A stretch of 64,000 nucleotides of DNA from an uncultured Alphaproteobacteria bacterium (GTDB taxonomy: Bacteria; Pseudomonadota; Alphaproteobacteria; UBA6615), in the NCBI GenBank assembly GCA_943787745.1, contig CALSNJ010000007.1, positions 206,073 through 270,072 on the forward strand. Reading direction: 5' to 3'. The notes under the pieces are model-generated. The model did no database searches, was not told the origin of the DNA, and saw only the letters and a program-made list of their open reading frames with translations. This document shows, one piece after another, positions 1-10,800 of the stretch (its first letter is position 1; every line of letters begins with the position of its first letter). The position numbers and the translations under genes were made by a program.

Positions 1-1952
1 CACGAGATGGGGCGTGGCGTCGTCGTCGATCTCCACGGTGACACGATCACGTTCAAAGACGCTGTGCAGGATATCGGAGATGTTGGTGCGGACAGATTCC
101 GGGGTGATGCCGTTGGCGAGGTTGTAGGCCTGCTGCTTTTCGCGACGTCGCGCGGTTTCATCGAGCGCGGCGGTCAGGCTTTTCGTCATCACGTCGGCAT
201 AAAGGATCACCCGTCCATCGACGTTGCGGGCGGCGCGTCCAATGGTCTGCACCAGCGATGTCTTGGAGCGCAGATAACCCTTCCTTGTCGGCATCGAGAA
301 TGGCCACAAGCGCACATTCGGGGATATCGAGACCTTCGCGCAGCAGGTTGATGCCGATCAGGATATCGAAAGCGCCAAGCCGCAGATCACGCAGGATCTC
401 GATCCGCTCCAGTGTCTCGATATCCGAATGCATGTAGCGGACCCGCAATCCCTGCTCATGCATATATTCGGTCAGGTCTTCGGACATGCGCTTGGTCAGG
501 GTTGTGACCAGAACACGGCTTCCCGCGGCGGTGACCTCCTTGCACTCAGCGATCAGGTCGTCGACCTGGGTGCCGACCGGACGGACGATGCAGACCGGGT
601 CGGTCAGGCCTGTCGGGCGTACGACCTGTTCGGCAAAGACGCCGTCGGTCTGTTCCATTTCCCAGTCGCCCGGTGTCGCGGAGACGTAAACCGTCTGGGG
701 ACGCATGGCATACCATTCCTCGAATTTGAGGGGGCGATTGTCGACACAGGAGGGCAGGCGGAAGCCGAACTCGGCCAATGTGCCCTTGCGCGACAAGTCA
801 CCACGGAACATGCCGCCGACCTGCGGCACGGTGATGTGGGATTCATCGACGAACAACAGCGCGTCTTGCGGGAGATATTCAAACAGTGTCGGCGGCGGAT
901 CGCCGGGGTTGCGCCCTGTCAGGTGGCGCGAATAGTTCTCGATGCCAGGGCAGACGCCGGTCGCTGCGATCATCTCCAGATCAAAGGTGGTGCGCTGCTC
1001 GATCCGCTGGGCTTCCAGCAGACGTCCTTCGCTTTGCAGAACCTTGAGCTGGATATCGAGCTCGGCCTTGATGGTTTTGATGGCCTGCTGAAGCGAGGGC
1101 TTGGGGGTGATGTGATGAGAGTTGGCGAAGACCTTGATGGTCTCCAGATCGCCCATGCTCTCGCCGGTGAGCGGGTCGAACTCCTTGATGGACTCGATCT
1201 CGTCCCCGAACAGGGACAGCCGCCAGGCGCGATCTTCCAGATGGGCCGGGAAAAATTTCGATGGTGTCGCCGCGCGCGCGCAACATGCCGCGATAGAAAT
1301 TGGCGTCGTTGCGCTTGTACTGCAGCTCGGTCAGGTCGCGCAGGATTTGCGTGCGGTCGACCCGGTCCCCCACCGCGTAGGTCTTGGTCATTTTCAGATA
1401 GGATTCGGCGTCGCCGATACCGTAGATGCAGGAGACAGACGCCACGATGATCACATCACGCCGCTCGAACAGCACGCGGGTGGCGGAGTGACGCATCCGG
1501 TCGATCTGCTCGTTGATCGAGGATTCCTTCTCGATATAGGTGTCCGAGCGCGGGACATAGGCCTCGGGCTGGTAATAGTCGTAATAGGAGACGAAATACT
1601 CGACCGCGTTGTTGGGGAAGAAGTTTTTCATCTCCCCGAACAGCTGGGCGGCGAGCGTCTTGTTGGGGGCCAGGATCAGCGCCGGACGCCCTGTCCGCTC
1701 GATCACATGAGCCATGGTGAAGGTTTTGCCCGACCCGGTAACGCCGAGAAGCACCTGATCGGTCTCCCCCGCATCGATGCCTGCGATCAAATCCTCAATG
1801 GCTTTGGGCTGGTCGCCGGCTGGCTTGTAGTCGGACTGCAAATCGAAGTCCGCACGCGCATTGCCCGACGGATGGTCATCGGTAAACACCGGGCGCGGCA
1901 GTTCCTGCGCCATCGGCAGGTACTTCGCCTGAATTTCTGAGAGTTCGGCCAT
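1..1952 (-). CDS. uvrB: UvrB, excinuclease ABC subunit B (3' end cut by window, two frameshifts)
   Basis: UvrB is the damage-verifying helicase-like subunit of nucleotide excision repair, acting with UvrA and UvrC. Residues 70-77 form Walker A (GVTGSGKT), and the [12 protein letters not shown] beta-hairpin lies at about 123-134. Helicase motifs continue ([11 protein letters not shown]), and the third segment ends in [14 protein letters not shown] at the window edge. The reading needs three frames. One extra base near 1246-1247 moves DTIEIFP into the HLEDRAW-type continuation. A second extra base near 272-277 breaks ILDADKEG from [16 protein letters not shown]. Each frame resumes perfect family similarity, so the breaks are probably sequence errors in a near-essential gene. 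Start ATG at 1952 gives MAELSEIQ. The C-terminal UVR domain lies outside the window. Confidence 0.93.
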
Positions 1953-2109
1953 GGGGCTTTATATAGGGTGCGTGGCTGTGGAAAAGCGAGTCCGGCGAGG
2001 GGCCTTTTTCCGCACATGCGTCGCTCCCGCGCAGGTGGGAACTGATTGCCTCGAGTGTTCTTCGTGACGTTGGCATGACGGGGGAGGGTGGTTTTCAATT
2101 CCACGCACC

Positions 2110-2138
2110 GTCATGGCCGGACTTGATCCGGCCATCTC
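2110..2138. repeat. Short palindromic intergenic repeat
   Basis: A perfect 9-bp stem (ATGGCCGGA at 2113-2121, TCCGGCCAT at 2127-2135) flanks a 5-base loop. The GTCATGGCCGG...CCGGCCAT pattern is a common dispersed palindrome in alphaproteobacterial intergenic DNA. A related arm appears at 39028. It lies between uvrB and the small membrane-protein gene and has no T-run for termination. Confidence 0.6.
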
Positions 2139-2158
2139 ATTTTCCTGGTCATTTGCGT

Positions 2159-2172
2159 TTGACCTAGATCAA
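2159..2172 (+). promoter_or_regulatory. FNR/FixK-like operator with class II promoter spacing
   Basis: TTGACCTAGATCAA matches the FNR/FixK/Anr consensus TTGAT-N4-ATCAA at nine of ten positions. Its centre is about 2165.5. A TTAAAT -10-like hexamer at 2193-2198 would place transcription start near 2205-2207. The box would then sit at about -41, the position of class II activated promoters. The Shine-Dalgarno and ATG of the 44-residue protein follow directly. Function as an oxygen-responsive promoter is inferred from the pattern only. Confidence 0.5.
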
Positions 2173-2225
2173 TGCAGCTTCAGATCCCGGAATTAAATTT
2201 TCTCCATCACAAAAGGAGAATTGTT

Positions 2226-2360
2226 ATGCCGCTTGAAAACCTGATTGTTCTTGGAATTGTTGGCGCCGGAATGCTGGCGTTTGCCGTGGTGACCTTCTGG
2301 CTGACCACGGAAAGTGGTGCCGAGCGCAAGCGTGAAAGCCGGATGATCGCTGCCGAGTAG
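2226..2360 (+). CDS. 44-residue single-pass membrane protein
   Basis: This very small protein has one hydrophobic helix (about residues 5-26) and a short charged tail (ERKRES). I chose ATG 2226 because AAAGGAG at 2212-2218 lies seven bases upstream; an in-frame ATG at 2172 lacks a ribosome site and would add an unlikely leader. I do not recognise a named family. The size and topology resemble accessory microproteins of respiratory oxidases or transporters. That is only an analogy, though the FNR-like box just upstream would fit a role in low-oxygen respiration. Confidence 0.6.
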   Translation: MPLENLIVLGIVGAGMLAFAVVTFWLTTESGAERKRESRMIAAE

Positions 2361-2435
2361 ATTTCTGTGGGTCGTTTCGGCCCGGAAGTGTTGCGCCGCA
2401 TGGTGCCCGGGACTAGGTTCGCACCCGCAAATTAA

Positions 2436-3659
<1,224 letters not shown>

Positions 3660-3754
3660 CTCTTCCCGGTTTTCGTGCGGTTTCCCTTTCGCGGGAACAC
3701 AATCGTCATTTGCCAGCTTTTCAGGAGCAGCGCTAACTCTCTCTGGGTTTTGGG

Positions 3755-4975
3755 GTGGGGTTTGTGTTGACGGTACGTACGCGTTCTCTTGTGATCATTG
3801 CGTTTTGTGCTGTGGCGACCATGTCGCTGTGGTTCTCGGCGTCGGCTGTTGTTCCGGCGCTGCGGGAAAGCGTCGACCTGCCGCCGCTGGTGGCCTCGTT
3901 GTTTACGAGCGCGGTGCAGGCCGGGTTTGTCATCGGGACATTGCTCAGCGCGCTTTTCAATCTGGCGGACCGGATTGCGCCGCGCCGGTTCTTTCTGTTT
4001 TCGGCCCTTGTTGCGGCGGGTGCCAACGCGCTCATTCTTGCATTTGAACCCGCCTCTTATTCTGTGATCGCGCTGCGATTTGTGACCGGTGTCTGCATGG
4101 CCGGGATTTATCCCGTGGGCATGAAGCTCGCGGCCAGCTGGGCACGAGGTGATATGGGCCTGATGATCGGCGCGCTTGTTGGTGCGCTGGCGCTGGGATC
4201 GGCGAGCCCGCATCTTTTCAACGCGCTGGGCGGCATCGACTGGGTCTTCACGCTTGTGGCGGCGTCCGTGTCCGCGACCATCGCCGCCTTTGCGATCCTG
4301 CTGGTGAAAGAAGGCCCGAACACCGCGCCGACGCCACCCTTCCGGATCGATGCCGCATTGCAGGGCTGGACCAAGCGGGGTTTGCGTCTCGCGAATATCG
4401 GCTATCTCGGACATATGTGGGAGCTCTATGCCATGTGGGCCTGGATCGGGGTGTTCCTCGTGGCGAGCTTCCGGGTGACTCTTGGTCCGGATTCGGGTGC
4501 GGATACGCTCGCGGCGATCGCGACGTTTATCGTCATGGGGGCCGGGGCCGCTGGTTGTGTCGTCGGGGGACTCGTGGCGGACCGCATTGGTCGCACAACC
4601 GTGACCATCGCCGCCATGGCCGTCAGCGGAAGTTGCGCGTTGCTGGCAGGCTTCCTGTTTGGCGGCGCCATCTGGCCGCTGTTTGCGCTATGCGTCATCT
4701 GGGGTGTGTCGGTCGTCGCCGATTCCCCGCAATTCTCAGCCAGTACGGCAGAGCTCTCCGAACCGGGCTATGTCGGGACGATGCTGACCGTGCAGACCAG
4801 CATGGGGTTTCTGCTCACGCTCATCACGATCCATCTTGTCCCGGTCATCGTCGATGTCATCGGCTGGCAATTCGCGTTTATCATTCTGGTGCCCGGACCG
4901 ATCGTCGGGATCATTGCGATGTGGCGGTTGCGCAAAAGCCCGGACGCCGCCCGGCTTGCCGGGGGGCGTGGCTAG
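3755..4975 (+). CDS. MFS transporter
   Basis: A 406-residue major facilitator with about twelve hydrophobic segments. The N-terminal half runs SLWFSASAVVPAL and then a loop with basic residues (DRIAPRRFF). The second half has the A-like loop VADRIGRTTVT. The central cytoplasmic loop is short and basic (GWTKRGLRLAN). The substrate cannot be inferred from sequence. The start is uncertain: GTG 3755 opens the frame, while GTG 3764 and TTG 3767 are equally plausible. It follows aatA by about 95 bases with no clear terminator, so co-transcription is possible. Confidence 0.75.
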   Translation: MGFVLTVRTRSLVIIAFCAVATMSLWFSASAVVPALRESVDLPPLVASLFTSAVQAGFVIGTLLSALFNLADRIAPRRFFLFSALVAAGANALILAFEPASYSVIALRFVTGVCMAGIYPVGMKLAASWARGDMGLMIGALVGALALGSASPHLFNALGGIDWVFTLVAASVSATIAAFAILLVKEGPNTAPTPPFRIDAALQGWTKRGLRLANIGYLGHMWELYAMWAWIGVFLVASFRVTLGPDSGADTLAAIATFIVMGAGAAGCVVGGLVADRIGRTTVTIAAMAVSGSCALLAGFLFGGAIWPLFALCVIWGVSVVADSPQFSASTAELSEPGYVGTMLTVQTSMGFLLTLITIHLVPVIVDVIGWQFAFIILVPGPIVGIIAMWRLRKSPDAARLAGGRG

Positions 4976-5008
4976 CCGTTGGTCGCGCGGATTGTTTTCG
5001 AAAATGCC

Positions 5009-5051
5009 TTGAAGTTCAGAGAAATCACGCTATATTTAGAATAATTCTAAA
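5009..5051 (+). promoter_or_regulatory. dps promoter with overlapping iron control element (Irr-type box)
   Basis: TTGAAG at 5009-5014 and TATATT at 5031-5036 are separated by 16 bases and form a sigma70-like promoter. Overlapping the -10 and the start region is a perfect 17-bp palindrome, TTTAGAATAATTCTAAA, at 5035-5051. It matches the published ICE/Irr consensus TTTAGAA-N3-TTCTAAA exactly. Its position argues for repression of dps by the haem-responsive iron regulator Irr. The palindrome is seen directly; the regulator is inferred. Confidence 0.7.
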
Positions 5052-5066
5052 GAAGGAGATTCGACG

Positions 5067-5561
5067 ATGGCGACCCCAGCACAAAGCGCCGGTATTCCGG
5101 TCAATATAGGTATTCCCGAGGATCAGCGTCAGGACATTGCGGACGGCTTGTCACGTCTGCTGGCCGACACTTACACACTGTATCTGAAGACCCACAATTA
5201 TCACTGGAACGTCACAGGGCCGATGTTCAACACCCTGCATCTGATGTTCGAGACCCAGTACAACGAGCTGGCTCTGGCCGTGGATGAGATCGCCGAACGT
5301 ATCCGCGCACTGGGTTTTGCAGCGCCCGGCAGTTATGCGGCTTATTCGAAGCTTTCCTCGATCCCCGAGGCCGAGGATGTGCCCGCGGCTGAGGACATGA
5401 TCCGGCAGCTCTCGGAAGGGCAGGAGACCGTGGTGCGGACGGCCCGTGAAGTCTTCCCCATCGCGGAAGCTGGCACTGACGAAGCCACGGCAGATTTGCT
5501 GACCCAGCGTATGCAGATCCATGAAAAGAATGCCTGGATGCTGCGCAGCATGATTGGCTGA
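5067..5561 (+). CDS. dps: Dps family DNA-protecting ferritin-like protein
   Basis: Dps dodecamers oxidise and store iron with hydrogen peroxide and shield DNA during stress. The 164-residue protein has the diagnostic first ferroxidase segment ([14 protein letters not shown], with the H-x(11-12)-D/E pattern continuing into [24 protein letters not shown]). The C-terminal helix ends [16 protein letters not shown] 5067 follows an AAGGAG site. The N-terminal tail (about 20 residues) lacks a lysine cluster, so DNA binding may be weak. The gene is monocistronic: an iron-box promoter lies in front and a strong terminator behind. Confidence 0.93.
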   Translation: MATPAQSAGIPVNIGIPEDQRQDIADGLSRLLADTYTLYLKTHNYHWNVTGPMFNTLHLMFETQYNELALAVDEIAERIRALGFAAPGSYAAYSKLSSIPEAEDVPAAEDMIRQLSEGQETVVRTAREVFPIAEAGTDEATADLLTQRMQIHEKNAWMLRSMIG

Positions 5562-5582
5562 CAGCCAAAGAAATTTTTACAG

Positions 5583-5616
5583 AAAGCCGGGCAGGTCGTT
5601 GTTGCCCGGCTTTTTT
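5583..5616 (+). terminator. Rho-independent terminator of dps
   Basis: A stem AAAGCCGGGCA / TGCCCGGCTTT with a 9-base loop is followed by a run of six T (5611-5616). It begins 22 bases after the dps stop codon. Confidence 0.85.
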
Positions 5617-5695
5617 GTGCCCGGGCTTTGCATTGCGTCGCGGGTTTCCAGGCCTATATTGCTTGGGAACCCGGAATGACTGCAGGAGTAATCAA

Positions 5696-5998
5696 ATGGC
5701 CGATCTCGACAAAGCGACCCAGACCGAACTGGAAGCAGCTGCGTTTCGCACGCTTGTGCAGCATTTGCGTGACAATCCACAGGTCCAGAATATCGACCTG
5801 ATGAACCTGGCTGATTTTTGCCGGAACTGCCTGTCCAAGTGGTACCGGGCGGCGGCCGACGAGAAGGGGATTGAACTCGAATATGAGGATGCCCGCGAGA
5901 TCGTCTACGGCATGCCCTATAGCGACTGGAAGTCGAAGCACCAGACCGAGGCCACACCTGAGCAGCTGGCCAAAATGCAGGAAAAGCAGGGCCACTAG
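5696..5998 (+). CDS. DUF1244 family protein
   Basis: A 100-residue cytoplasmic protein matching the DUF1244 (SMc04008-like) family, widespread in proteobacteria and of unknown biochemical role. The hallmark is a central NLADFCRNCLSKWYRAAAD segment with two cysteines, followed by YGMPYSDWKSKHQ. ATG 5696 was chosen because AGGAG at 5684-5688 precedes it and the family begins here; the longer upstream frame runs into the dps terminator. The GNAT gene follows nine bases downstream and may be co-transcribed. Confidence 0.85.
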   Translation: MADLDKATQTELEAAAFRTLVQHLRDNPQVQNIDLMNLADFCRNCLSKWYRAAADEKGIELEYEDAREIVYGMPYSDWKSKHQTEATPEQLAKMQEKQGH

Positions 5999-6006
5999 GT
6001 CACTGA

Positions 6007-6486
6007 TTGCGCGTTGGTGTCGTGGAGATCGACCTCCAGCATTGCGATGTCTCTCACCCGGATGCTGTCGTCTGTCTGGATGGATATTTCCGTGAAATAG
6101 ATAGCCGCTTTACAACCGGGTTTGACCGGTCGCGGGGCGGGGCGGCCGGAGATGCTGCCTATGCGCCGCCAACGGGTGCGTTCCTTGTTGCGCGGATGGA
6201 TGGCAAAGCTGTCGGGTGCGGCGGGGTGGCGTTTCGCGATGGTGGATATGCCGAAATCAAACGGATGTGGGTCTCCCGTGACGCGCGGGGTCTTGGTGTG
6301 GGCTATCAGATCCTGTTGGGTCTGGAACTGGTCGCGCAGAACGCTGGATTCACGCGGGCTCGACTGGATTCCAACCGTGCCCTGACAGAAGCCCACGCGC
6401 TCTATGCGCGCTGTGGCTATGTCGAGATCGAACGGTATAACGACAACCCCTATGCCGATCTCTGGTTCGAGAAAGCGCTTCCCTGA
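6007..6486 (+). CDS. GNAT family N-acetyltransferase
   Basis: A single-domain acetyl-CoA-dependent acetyltransferase of about 159 residues. The acetyl-CoA pyrophosphate-binding motif A is RGLGVGYQILLGLE, preceded by the strand MWVSRDA. The C-terminal ALYARCGYVEIERY is the typical motif B region. The N-terminal acceptor-binding part is generic, so the substrate cannot be stated. The frame opens with TTG 6007; GTG 6022 is an alternative. It sits nine bases after the DUF1244 gene. Confidence 0.8.
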   Translation: MRVGVVEIDLQHCDVSHPDAVVCLDGYFREIDSRFTTGFDRSRGGAAGDAAYAPPTGAFLVARMDGKAVGCGGVAFRDGGYAEIKRMWVSRDARGLGVGYQILLGLELVAQNAGFTRARLDSNRALTEAHALYARCGYVEIERYNDNPYADLWFEKALP

Positions 6487-6589
6487 AAGTTGCCCACAAG
6501 CGATAGCTTTGCGTTTCCACAGCCGATTGGGCTAAAGCCATTGGCGTTGCGGTTGATCGCGGCAGTAATCGTTTTTCGGAGAGAGTTTC

Positions 6590-6832
6590 ATGTCTGATAC
6601 CGGCGGAATTGCGGGCGACCGCCTGCGCAGCTTCATCGAACGCGTCGAACGCCTCGAGGAAGACCGGTCAAATTTGAATGCGGATATTCGCGAGGTCTAT
6701 TCTGAAGCGAAGTCGGCCGGGTTTGATGCCAAAACCATGCGCGCCATCGTGCGCCTGCGGAAGCTGGAGCCCAATGAACGGCAGGAGCAGGAACACCTGC
6801 TTGAAGTCTACCGGAACGCCGTTGGCGTCTAG
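6590..6832 (+). CDS. gapR: GapR family nucleoid-associated protein (DUF2312/UPF0335)
   Basis: An 80-residue protein matching the DUF2312 family, whose Caulobacter member GapR clamps overtwisted DNA ahead of replication and transcription and is important for chromosome segregation. The conserved core is visible: RLRSFIERVERLEEDR, then EVYSEAKSAGFDAKTMRAIVRLRK, and the C-terminal EVYRNAVGV. These form a coiled coil plus DNA-contacting helices. ATG 6590 follows a GGAGAG site. Its stop shares bases with the stop of the convergent transglutaminase gene (CTAG at 6829-6832). Confidence 0.88.
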   Translation: MSDTGGIAGDRLRSFIERVERLEEDRSNLNADIREVYSEAKSAGFDAKTMRAIVRLRKLEPNERQEQEHLLEVYRNAVGV

Positions 6833-7734
6833 TCCTCGATCATTGCGGATGACGGGAACACCAATGCGGGTGTGTCCGGTCGGGTCCTGAGTGATTCCAG
6901 CAACGTATTGTCATCTGAACCAGGCGGGAGGCCCATGGTCCAGACCCGGAAGTGGGTCAGGTCGTAGGACCCGAAGGATGTGATGATGGCCACATCGGCA
7001 GCATCCCGCCCGCGGACCATCTGCACCCGGCCGACCCGGGGCTTGTTGTGCCGGGCATCAAAGGTGTGCCAGGCACCGTCGAGAAAGACTTCAAACCACG
7101 CACAGAAATCGGTGGGTCCGGTTTCCGGGGCACTGATGTCCGATATGTATCCGCTCACATAGCGTGCGGGGATGTTCATCGCGCGACATAGCGAGATGGC
7201 GAGATGCGCAAAGTCGCGGCATACGCCCGATTTCTCGATATGCACCTCATGCGCGGTCTTGGTTGGACGGCCGAACTTGTAATCGAATGTGGTTTGCTCG
7301 TGCACGTAATCGCAGATGGCCTGCACCTGCTGCCAGCCGGGTGTGTAGAACCCGAAATAATCCCACGCAAAATCACCCAGCTCGTCAGATTCGCAGTAGC
7401 GGCTTGGGGCGAGGAACTGCAGGGTTTCGACGGGAAGGTCCTGAACCGGTGCCAGGCGCGCCTCGACATTGACCGGATCGGGTCGACCGTCGACCTGCGC
7501 AATGCAGTCTGACCAGAGTGTCAGTCCTCCCACTGGCGCCACGATCCGGGCGAACTGATTCCCGAAGGCATCGAAATAGATTTCCAGCGGTACGTCCGGT
7601 TCGGCGTGAATTTCATCCGATCCGATCAGATGCAGATCGATATCGGGACGTGGTGCGAGTGCCAGCAGCATGGGGACGGGGTGTTCGCATTCGATGACGA
7701 TCTCGAATCCGAACCTGATTTGAACATTGCTCAT
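6829..7734 (-). CDS. Transglutaminase-like protein
   Basis: A 301-residue cytoplasmic protein with an N-terminal beta-rich transglutaminase-N region (about 1-110) and a transglutaminase-like core (about 140-260). The nucleophilic cysteine lies in SGVCRDFAHLA, and the aspartate in TFDARHN is present. The histidine position usually read as HAW is Cys-Ala-Trp here (TDFCAWFEVF), so the classical Cys-His-Asp triad is incomplete. Family relatives are thought to be proteases or crosslinking-type hydrolases of unknown target. It converges on gapR with overlapping stops. Confidence 0.82.
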   Translation of the reverse strand: MSNVQIRFGFEIVIECEHPVPMLLALAPRPDIDLHLIGSDEIHAEPDVPLEIYFDAFGNQFARIVAPVGGLTLWSDCIAQVDGRPDPVNVEARLAPVQDLPVETLQFLAPSRYCESDELGDFAWDYFGFYTPGWQQVQAICDYVHEQTTFDYKFGRPTKTAHEVHIEKSGVCRDFAHLAISLCRAMNIPARYVSGYISDISAPETGPTDFCAWFEVFLDGAWHTFDARHNKPRVGRVQMVRGRDAADVAIITSFGSYDLTHFRVWTMGLPPGSDDNTLLESLRTRPDTPALVFPSSAMIED

Positions 7735-7802
7735 GGGCGTTGGTTAGCACGAATTCCCATGCGTGCGTGCGTAACTTCTTCTCGTCTGTCAAATCGGTCG
7801 AA

Positions 7803-10800
7803 CTATTCTGCCGCTTTTGCCTGTGGGGCATTCGGATCGCGGAAAGCTTGCAGCAACGCTTCCTCCTCGGCCTTTGCCTTTTCGAGATGCTGTTCCTTCA
7901 CGTGACCATAGCCGCGGATATGTTCGGGAATGGTCGCAATGGCGACAGCCAACTCATGGTTCTGGGAGGTCAGGCCATTGAGCAACTCGTCGATGGTCGC
8001 TTCATAGTCCGCGATGAGCTCGCGTTCCATCTTGCGCTCGGCGGAATAGCCAAAGACATCGAGCGGCGAGCCGCGCAGAAATTTCAATCCTGCGAGAAGC
8101 TTGAAGGCCGACATCATCCAGGGGCCAAATTCCTGCTTCTGGAGTTCGCCGGTTTCCGGATCGCGTTTGGCGAAGAGCGGCGGCGCCATGTGGAACTTCA
8201 GCTTGTAGTCGCCTTCGAACTGGTCGCGAACCTTGTGCAGGAAATCGCCATTCGTATAGAGGCGCGCGACTTCATACTCATCCTTGATCGCAAGGAGCTT
8301 GTAGTAGTAGCGGGCAACTGCCTCGGCGAGACCGGAGTGGCCTTTGGTGCGATCGCCCTCGGCTTTCTGAACCTTGACCACAAGATCCTTATAGCGACGC
8401 GCATAGGCCTCGTTCTCATACATGGTCAGGAAGCGGATGCGACGGGCGACGATGTCCTCGAGCGACGTGGCGATGTCGGGTGCCTTGAGGCGCATCGGTG
8501 TCACCGGTTCGGCGGCACGTGCAACGCGTGTCTCGTCGACCGCAGCCCGACGGCCCCACAGGAAGGCTTCCTTGTTGAATTCGACAGCCACACCGTTCAG
8601 TTCGATGGCCTGACTGAGGGCTTCGCCCGAGATCGGGACCAGGCCCTTCTGCCAGGCATAACCGAGCATGAAGAGATTGGTCGCAATGGAATCGCCCATC
8701 AGGGCGGTGGCATAGCGTGTGCCTTCGATGAACTCGGCAGCAGCTTCACCCACGGCAACCTGAATCGTTTGCGCGAGTTCACCTGCATTCAGGTTGTAGT
8801 CGGGATTGCGTGTAAAATCGCCGGTGATGGTCTCATGGCTGTTGATGATCGCCCGGGTTTCTCCCGGTTGCATCTTGGCAATCGCATCGGTGCCTGCGGC
8901 AACCACCAGGTCGCACCCCAGAACGAGATTTGCGCTACCGGCGGCGATCCGGACGGCATGGATGTCCTCCGGTGTCTCCCCGATTCGAATATGGCTGATC
9001 ACGGCGCCGCCCTTCTGGGCAAGGCCGGCCATGTCGAGCACGGAGACGCCCTTGTTCTCGATATGGGCAGCCATGCCGATCAGGGCGCCGATGGTGACAA
9101 CACCGGTTCCGCCAACCCCCGTCACGAGGATCCCGTAGGGTTCATCGAGTGAAGGCAGGCGCGGCTCTGGAAGGTCGATGCCATCGAAGGCCGCGTCCGC
9201 GCCAATCGGTGCATTCGCGTCGGGCTTGCGCAACCCGCCACCTTCGATGGTGACGAAGCTTGGGCAGAAACCGTTCACACAGGAATAGTCCTTGTTGCAG
9301 CTGGACTGGTCGATCGCCCGCTTGCGGCCGAACTCGGTTTCTACCGGGACAACCGAGAGACAATTGGATTTCACCGAGCAGTCCCCGCAGCCTTCGCAGA
9401 CCTGTTCATTGATCATCACGCGTTTGGCCGGGTCCGGGAAGGTCCCGCGCTTGCGGCGGCGGCGCTTCTCGGCAGCGCATGTCTGGTCGTACACCAGAAC
9501 CGAAACACCCGGGAACTCCCGCAGGTCTTTCTGGATACTGTCGAGCTCATCCCGGTGATGGATTGTCACGCCATGGGCAAACGGTGCTCCGGTCGGATAC
9601 TTGTCCGGTTCGTCGCTGACCACAACGATCCGCTGGACGCCCTCAGCCTCCATCTGGCGGGTGATCCCCGGAACCGTCAGCGGTCCATCGTGGTGCTGCC
9701 CTCCGGTCATGGCGACGGCGTCATTGAACAGAATTTTGTAGGTCATGTTCTCGCCCGAGGCGACAGCCTGCCGGATCGCCATGAAGCCCGAGTGGTAATA
9801 TGTGCCGTCACCGAGATTGACGAAGACGTGGTCGTCCTCAACGAAGGGCGCCTGACCGACCCAGGAGACGCCTTCGCCGCCCATATGGGTGAAGGTCTCG
9901 GTGTTGCGGTCCATCCAGACCGACATGAAATGGCAACCAATCCCGGCGAGCGCCCGGCTTCCTTCTGGGACTTTGGTCGAGGTGTTGTGGGGGCAGCCCG
10001 AGCAGAAAAACGGGATACGTTTGGCGGCGGGAGGTTGCTGGGCGAGGGAGGCGTCCTTGCGCTCCAGGAAAGAAAGGCGCTCAGAGATCGCTTCCGAATT
10101 GTGCCACCGGGCGAGCCGTTTCGCGATCGCGCTGGCGATCTGGGCGGGGGTGAGTTCGCCCGATGACGGCAGAATCCAGTTTCCCTCTTCGTCATGCTTT
10201 CCCAAAACATTGGGACGCTTGTTGTCGGGCAGGTCGTAGAGCTGCTCTTTCAGCTGGCCCTCGATCAGCGAGCGTTTCTCTTCGACGACGAGGATTTCTT
10301 CCAGGCCTTCGGCGAATTCTCTCATGCCCTCTGGCTCGAGTGGCCAGACCATTGCGACCTTGTAGATGCTGATGCCGATATCGGACGCCTGAGATTCGGA
10401 AATGCCAAGGTCGTCGAGCGCCTGCCGCACATCGAGATAACTTTTGCCGGTGGTGACAATGCCCAAACGGCGCTTCGGGCTGTCGAGGGTGATCTTGTCG
10501 AGACGGTTGGCGCGCGCAAAGGCGAGTGCAGCCTGAATCTTGTAGCGATGAAGCCGGTCTTCCTGGGGGAGGAACTCGTCTGGCCAACGAATGTTCAGGC
10601 CACCCTCGGGCATCTCGAAACCTTCCGGGGTCACGATTTTTACCCGATGTGGATCCACATGGACTGACGCCGAACTGTCGACCGTTTCCGCGACGGTCTT
10701 GAACGCCACCCAGCAGCCCGAAAAACGGGACATGGCCCAACCATAGAGGCCCAGATCAAGAAACTCCTGGACGCCGGCCGGATTCAGGACCGGAATCATG

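Noticed and set aside
1953..2110. LexA/SOS box upstream of uvrB
   Set aside because: Alphaproteobacterial boxes are GTTC-N7-GTTC; the nearest sequence (GTTC then CGTTGG at 2058-2075) does not keep the spacing or second half.
7740..9152. 470-codon open frame on the plus strand opposite the indolepyruvate oxidoreductase gene
   Set aside because: Shadow of the GC-rich codon pattern of a well-supported gene; no ribosome site and no protein-like features.
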